From: CAZFBA01 sp964517135
Lineage (GTDB): Bacteria > Cyanobacteriota > Vampirovibrionia > JBFMGH01
Assembly: GCA_964517135.1 (NCBI GenBank)
Contig: CAZFBA010000004.1
Span: 62,001 to 126,000, forward strand
Length of the DNA: 64,000 nucleotides
Direction: 5' to 3'
The position numbers were made by a program, and so were the translations under genes. Below are positions 62,460 through 64,000 of this stretch, piece by piece (position 1 is the first letter of the stretch; every line of letters begins with the position of its first letter). The notes under the pieces are model-generated. The model ran no database searches and had not been told where the DNA came from. It was given only the letters and a program-made list of their open reading frames with translations.

Positions 62460-63785
62460 TTATAATTCTTTGAGAGTTTTATCAATAATATCCAGACCTT
62501 TGTCCAGATCTTTTCGGGAAATATTTAGTGCAGGCCTGAATCTTATTGATTTATTACCGCATCCAAGAATAATCATACCGTTTTTATAAGCAGTATTAAT
62601 GAACTTATCCCTCATTTGTGGTGTATCGAGGTCAAATGCACACATAAGTCCTTTGCCACGAGTATTAAACAGTTTGTCAGAGTAGTTTTTCTGCAAGTCT
62701 AACAGTTGATTTAGCAAATATTGGCCCTGTTTAGCCGATTCTTCAATGAGGTTTTCATTTTCAATAATTTCGATATACTTTAGACAGCGTACCATATCAA
62801 CCAGGTTGCCGCCCCAGGTTGAGTTAAGTCTTGAGCCTTCATGGAATACATTGTCTTTGACCTCGTCTATTCTTGGACCGCAGAGGAATCCACAGACCTG
62901 AACCTTTTTGCCGAAGGCAACGCAGTCAGGTTCTATATCAAAATGTTCGTACGCCCACCACAGGCCGGTCATACCCATGCCTGTTTGTACTTCATCAAGG
63001 ATAAAAAGAGCCTCATTTTCTCTACAGAAATCCTGTAGCCAGCGTAAAAACTCACCTCTAAAATGGTTATCTCCGCCTTCTCCCTGGATTGGTTCCAGAA
63101 TAATGGCTGCAATATCATCATTGTACCTTTCAAAGGCTTCTTTAATTTCTTTTTTAGACTGTTCTTCAAGTTCTATAACCTGTTTTAAGTTATCTCCTTC
63201 AAGTGGAAACTTGATTTTAGGGTTTGTAACTCTAGGCCAGTCAAACTTTGCAAAGTATTTGTATTTTCGTGGATCTGCGGTATTTGTCAGAGAAAGAGTA
63301 TAACCACTTCTGCCGTGGAAAGCTTCTTTAAAGTGGAGTATTTTGTGTCCTTTTTCTTCTTTGTATCCTTTTTCGAAGTTTTTTCTTACTTTCCAGTCCA
63401 TTGCGGCTTTAATGGCATTTTCAACTCCTAAGGCACCGCCTGCAACAAAGAAGGTGTATTTAAAATGTTTTTCAACGACAACTTTTTTAAAGAATTCGCT
63501 TACAAATTCTGCCATTTCAACGGTATAGAAGTCAGAGTTAGTGACATTATTGATAGCTGCTCGTTGTAGCTTCTTAAGATAATTGCTTTCAAAGAGTGCA
63601 GGATGATTATGGCCTACTGGTGCTGAGGCAAACATAGAGAAAAAGTCAAGGTATTCTCTATTATCTTTTGCGTCATAAAGGTATGCCCCTTTGCTTCGTT
63701 CTAGATCCATTACTACATCGTAGCCACAGATTTGCATATATCTGGCTAATACGTCATGAACACAGGTTGGAGATATTATTGTCAT
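62460..63785 (-). CDS. lat: L-lysine 6-aminotransferase
   Basis: 441 aa class III PLP aminotransferase with SD AGAGGAGC. The start and length match lysine 6-transaminase. Features are SMFASAPVGHNHPAL at the start, EAFHGRSGYTLSLTNT, the PLP Asp in FILDEVQTGMGMTGLWW, the Schiff-base Lys in CVAFGKKVQVCG (not the generic ornithine/GABA pattern), and STWGGNLVDMVRC. It converts lysine and 2-oxoglutarate to 2-aminoadipate semialdehyde and glutamate. No pathway partner is adjacent. Confidence 0.88.
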   Translation of the reverse strand: MTIISPTCVHDVLARYMQICGYDVVMDLERSKGAYLYDAKDNREYLDFFSMFASAPVGHNHPALFESNYLKKLQRAAINNVTNSDFYTVEMAEFVSEFFKKVVVEKHFKYTFFVAGGALGVENAIKAAMDWKVRKNFEKGYKEEKGHKILHFKEAFHGRSGYTLSLTNTADPRKYKYFAKFDWPRVTNPKIKFPLEGDNLKQVIELEEQSKKEIKEAFERYNDDIAAIILEPIQGEGGDNHFRGEFLRWLQDFCRENEALFILDEVQTGMGMTGLWWAYEHFDIEPDCVAFGKKVQVCGFLCGPRIDEVKDNVFHEGSRLNSTWGGNLVDMVRCLKYIEIIENENLIEESAKQGQYLLNQLLDLQKNYSDKLFNTRGKGLMCAFDLDTPQMRDKFINTAYKNGMIILGCGNKSIRFRPALNISRKDLDKGLDIIDKTLKEL

Positions 63786-64000
63786 TTTAAAGCTCCTCTA
63801 CAAGATAGTTTTACCACCAATTATTACAAACCTCTAACTTAAAAATAGAGTATAGATTCATTGTAAAGCATAAAATTATAAAGTCCATACCCTGAAAACA
63901 GTTATATAATAAAAACAGAGCCTTTCTAAATTCTGCATAGCTTTTAATTTTGAGAAATGACAGAAACTATTATCGTCAAATACTTTTAAAATCCTGAAAA

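Noticed and set aside
62908..63303. 131-codon open frame antisense to the lysine aminotransferase
   Set aside because: Lacks an RBS and lies wholly on the complement of a conserved enzyme.
2..63785. Lysine catabolic operon linking the saccharopine-dehydrogenase-like gene and lysine 6-aminotransferase
   Set aside because: The two genes are 62 kb apart with unrelated genes between; no evidence for joint function.

Overview
The window is an AT-rich (roughly 35-40% G+C by eye), gene-dense bacterial chromosome segment. Most genes have clear Shine-Dalgarno sequences of the AGGAG type. The cell is probably diderm and flagellated (FliD cap protein, several exported proteins). It is heterotrophic or fermentative: Entner-Doudoroff-type aldolase, class I fumarase, radical SAM, ferredoxin and HgdB-family proteins, and no photosynthesis genes. 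A sucrose-phosphate-synthase-like glycosyltransferase, an SxtJ-type protein beside a NodU-type carbamoyltransferase, and long lineage-specific proteins with PSF-x-G type motifs near the N-terminus together suggest a non-photosynthetic relative of Cyanobacteria (Melainabacteria/Vampirovibrionia, perhaps an ACD20-like group). That placement is an inference from gene content, not a phylogeny.

Layout. 0-9 kb, mostly + strand: the 3' end of a saccharopine-dehydrogenase-like gene, a hypothetical membrane protein, an exported PQQ-type beta-propeller, rlmH, a ywiB-like gene and argS, a 58-aa cysteine protein, a Nudix hydrolase, and a class II photolyase. 8.7-19 kb, mostly - strand: a hypothetical membrane protein, a SpoIID/LytB-domain protein, an Ala/Glu/Gln-rich repeat protein (+), an FAD oxidoreductase with an M24 aminopeptidase, a DHH phosphoesterase and a TPR protein. 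19.3-24.6 kb: a five-gene - strand operon of a radical SAM protein, a 2[4Fe-4S] ferredoxin and three HgdB/DUF2229-type proteins. 25-30.4 kb: a + strand island of signal-peptide-less Gln/Ala/Asn-rich proteins. It holds two paralogues with an EF-hand/dockerin-like loop, a chimera of an HExxH motif and a zinc finger, and two small helical proteins. The island shares one extended ribosome-binding sequence and duplicated structured leaders. 31.6-36 kb: ybaB-recR-GNAT, a 58-aa IS110-like fragment with its own RBS, fliD and a small protein. 36-41 kb: class I fumarase, a 704-aa membrane/coiled protein, and a long non-coding gap with a possible GGA-rich small RNA. 41-45 kb: an operon of ICL/PEP-mutase-like lyase, LeuC-like, LeuD-like and isocitrate/isopropylmalate-dehydrogenase-like genes. 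45.5-51.5 kb: a shortened M48 protease and three tandem M18 aminopeptidases. 51.8 kb: tRNA-Leu(UAA). 52-59 kb, - strand: YqiJ-like and YqiK/flotillin-like proteins, a class II glutamine amidotransferase, two alpha/beta hydrolases and the sucrose-phosphate-synthase-like enzyme. 59.5-62.4 kb, +: KDPG-type aldolase, carbamoyltransferase and SxtJ-like protein. The window ends with a lysine 6-aminotransferase (-).

Two families of interspersed intergenic repeats are visible. One is a ~187-bp element with inverted ends and a nested central hairpin (29.05 and 59.27 kb). The other is a short AGTAATCAGATTTCAGAAA element in three clear copies and two diverged ones. The most unusual parts are the 25-30 kb island, the HgdB-type operon without a visible activator ATPase, the three tandem M18 peptidases with N-terminal extensions, and the repeats.
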